Position numbers and translations under genes: made by a program. Below, one piece after another: positions 26,175 to 27,876 of a stretch of 27,876 nt of DNA; within the stretch, counting starts at the first letter, position 1, and each line of letters opens with the position of its first letter. The notes under the pieces are model-generated. The model searched no databases. It saw nothing but the letters and a program-made list of their open reading frames with translations, and had not been told where the DNA came from. The DNA is from a virus, in the IMG/VR virus record IMGVR_UViG_3300003323_000429, positions 1 through 27,876 of that record; one strand, written 5' to 3'.

Positions 26175-27876
26175 TGGTCTTCCCGCAGACCGACTTCGAC
26201 ATCGAGGTGAAGCTCGACCTGACCGGCGACGGGGTGTTCGACACCGACATCACGTCGTACGTCCTGGCCCGCGACGGGTCGAACGGCCTCGACATCCGCC
26301 GGGGCGGCTCCCCGGAGGGTGGCCTGTCCGACCCCGGCACCTGCGACTTCCAGCTCAACAACCGGGACGGCCGGTTCTCCCCGCGCAACCCGCAGGGGCC
26401 GTACTACGGGCAGATCGGCCGGAACACCCTCATCCAGGTGGGGATCAAGGGGGGCGAGACCTACCTGCACACCCTCAGCGCGTCCAGCACGGGGGCAACC
26501 ACCCCGGACTCGGCCGCTCTGTCGATCACCGGGGATATCGACATCCGGTTCGACGCCACCCTGGAGAACTGGTTCGCGGCGGGCGGGTTCGGCGGCACGG
26601 CCGAGCTGTGCGGCAAGGGGGACTTCTCGGCCGGAAACCGGGCCTGGATCCTGATGGTCCGCAACGACTACCTGCACTTCGAGTGGTCGGCCGACGGGAC
26701 CACCACCATCGAGGTCGACTCGACGGCCAAGCCGCTGATCCCGCTGTCGAGGCGGCTCGCCGTCCGCGTCACCCTGGACGTCAACAACGGGGCGGCCGGT
26801 AACACGGTGACCTTCTACACGGCGCCCACGATCGACGGCACCTGGACGCAGCTCGGCGACCCGGTGGTCACGGCTGGCACCACGTCGATCAAGGACGAGG
26901 CCAACGCCGTGAACGTCGGCCGGGGCTGGCCGCTGCTCGGCTTCGATTCAGCGGTCGGCCACATCCACGCGTTCGAGCTGAGAAGCGGCATAGGCGGCTC
27001 TGTGGTGGCCTCTCCGGACTTCACCGCCCAGACGGACGGCGCCACCTCTTTCAGCGACGCACAGGGCAACACGTGGACTCGGGCCGCCTTCCCCAACGCG
27101 AACATCACCGATGTGGACGTCCGGTTCATCGGCGAGGTGGTGTCCTGGCCGAACCGCTGGGACACCTCCGGCGAGGACATCTGGGTGGACTGCAAGGCGA
27201 AGGGGATCATGCGCCGCCTCGACGCCGGGCGGACCGCGCTGCACTCCACGCTGTTCCGCCGGATCCCGACCTTCGACCCGGTGGCCTACTGGCCGATGGA
27301 AGAGGGGGATGCGGCAACGCGGTTCTACTCGCCCATCGACGGCGTGCGCCCGCTGACGTTCTCCAGCATGACGCTGTCCGCCGACAACACCCTGGGCGGC
27401 TCGGAGGCCCTTCCGCAGGTGCAGACCGGCTCCACCCTCCAGGGGGCCGTTCCGACCGGCTCCAACTCGTCGCAGTGGCGCTGTGAGTTCGTCTACTACC
27501 TGCCGACGCTGCCAGCGACCGCCGCCACGGTGCTCCGGTTCAGCACGACCGGCACCGCCCGCTCCTGGGCCGTTCGGATGCTGACAGGCAACCTGGTGAA
27601 CCTGCTGGTCAGCGACGTGGACGGCACCTCGCTGCTCGACCTGAACATCGGCCCGTACACAGCGCTCGGCGGCTCCTGGAACCGTGTCGCGCTGTCCGCC
27701 ACGCAGAGCGGCGCTGACATCAACTACGCGGTCGCCGTGACGGTGATCGGCGCCGGGACCGACAACTTCAGCGGCACGCTGGCGGGCAACACCTGCGGCC
27801 GGGTGACCGGTGTCGCCGGAGGCCAGCCCTCGTACGGGACCGGGACCGACGGCATGACCCTCGGGCACATCTCGGT
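26174..27876 (+). CDS. minor tail / distal tail-type protein with LamG-like domains, 3' end off the window
   Basis: 567 codons are visible; the gene runs off the right edge. ATG at 26174 overlaps the tape measure stop (TAATG). The first about 90 residues (DIEVKLDLTGDGVFDTDITSYV, GTCDFQLNNRDGRFSPRNPQGPYY) match the N-terminus of distal tail or baseplate hub-type proteins of actinophages. Then follow two beta-sandwich units resembling LamG/concanavalin-like carbohydrate-binding folds; the second includes the typical PVAYWPMEEGDA. It may contact the host surface. Exact role is inferred. Confidence 0.8.
   Translation, partial: MVFPQTDFDIEVKLDLTGDGVFDTDITSYVLARDGSNGLDIRRGGSPEGGLSDPGTCDFQLNNRDGRFSPRNPQGPYYGQIGRNTLIQVGIKGGETYLHTLSASSTGATTPDSAALSITGDIDIRFDATLENWFAAGGFGGTAELCGKGDFSAGNRAWILMVRNDYLHFEWSADGTTTIEVDSTAKPLIPLSRRLAVRVTLDVNNGAAGNTVTFYTAPTIDGTWTQLGDPVVTAGTTSIKDEANAVNVGRGWPLLGFDSAVGHIHAFELRSGIGGSVVASPDFTAQTDGATSFSDAQGNTWTRAAFPNANITDVDVRFIGEVVSWPNRWDTSGEDIWVDCKAKGIMRRLDAGRTALHSTLFRRIPTFDPVAYWPMEEGDAATRFYSPIDGVRPLTFSSMTLSADNTLGGSEALPQVQTGSTLQGAVPTGSNSSQWRCEFVYYLPTLPATAATVLRFSTTGTARSWAVRMLTGNLVNLLVSDVDGTSLLDLNIGPYTALGGSWNRVALSATQSGADINYAVAVTVIGAGTDNFSGTLAGNTCGRVTGVAGGQPSYGTGTDGMTLGHIS

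Overview
The window is a segment of a tailed double-stranded DNA phage (siphovirus type, HK97-fold capsid) of a high-GC actinobacterium, most likely Streptomyces or a relative. The evidence is the canonical order small terminase, large terminase, portal, protease, capsid, connectors, tail tube, frameshifted tail chaperone, tape measure and distal tail protein. High GC, strong third-position GC bias, GTG starts and dense ATGA/GTGA/TGATG overlaps also fit. No integrase or convincing immunity repressor is seen, so the lifestyle is unresolved. Both edges cut genes: a holin-like gene at the left and a minor tail gene at the right.

Layout. (1) 1-352, leftward: two small membrane proteins, probably the head of a lysis cassette. 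(2) 434-2388, rightward: a ribbon-helix-helix protein, an unknown, and three Cys-rich proteins. (3) 2465-4850, rightward: a small HTH protein, a RepA-like ATPase and a zinc-ribbon protein. A dense GAACCC repeat array runs across the end of the ATPase gene and is the best candidate replication origin. (4) 4912-7668, leftward: ten tightly coupled small genes, including a 26-aa membrane peptide and a 40-aa zinc finger, ending at a hairpin placed to stop transcription from both sides. (5) 7760-9500, leftward: an FtsK/Tra-like ATPase and a conserved unknown, separated by two 27-bp direct repeats and a 60-nt tRNA-like element. (6) 9644-10792, leftward: four small cassette-like genes with related spacers. 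(7) 10793-11229: a 437-bp non-coding block with a striking G/T-rich tract just before the terminase genes. (8) 11230-27876, rightward: packaging, head, connector and tail genes.

How it fits together. A shared motif (GTTT, 19 nt, ATAC) heads at least three operons with identical spacing, and looser versions head two more. It looks like a common early promoter or operator. Hairpins punctuate the early leftward genes and the late operon, with the strongest behind the capsid gene, where they would set relative expression. The late genes build the capsid (portal, ClpP-type protease, capsid, two small abundant-type head proteins), the neck, and a tail of roughly 100 nm predicted from the 651-aa tape measure. 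Two tail-tube-like paralogs are present.

The least explained parts are the helically phased GAACCC array, the shared operator family, the tRNA-like element with its adjacent direct repeats and FtsK-like gene, the G/T-rich tract before terminase, and the spacer-linked small genes.
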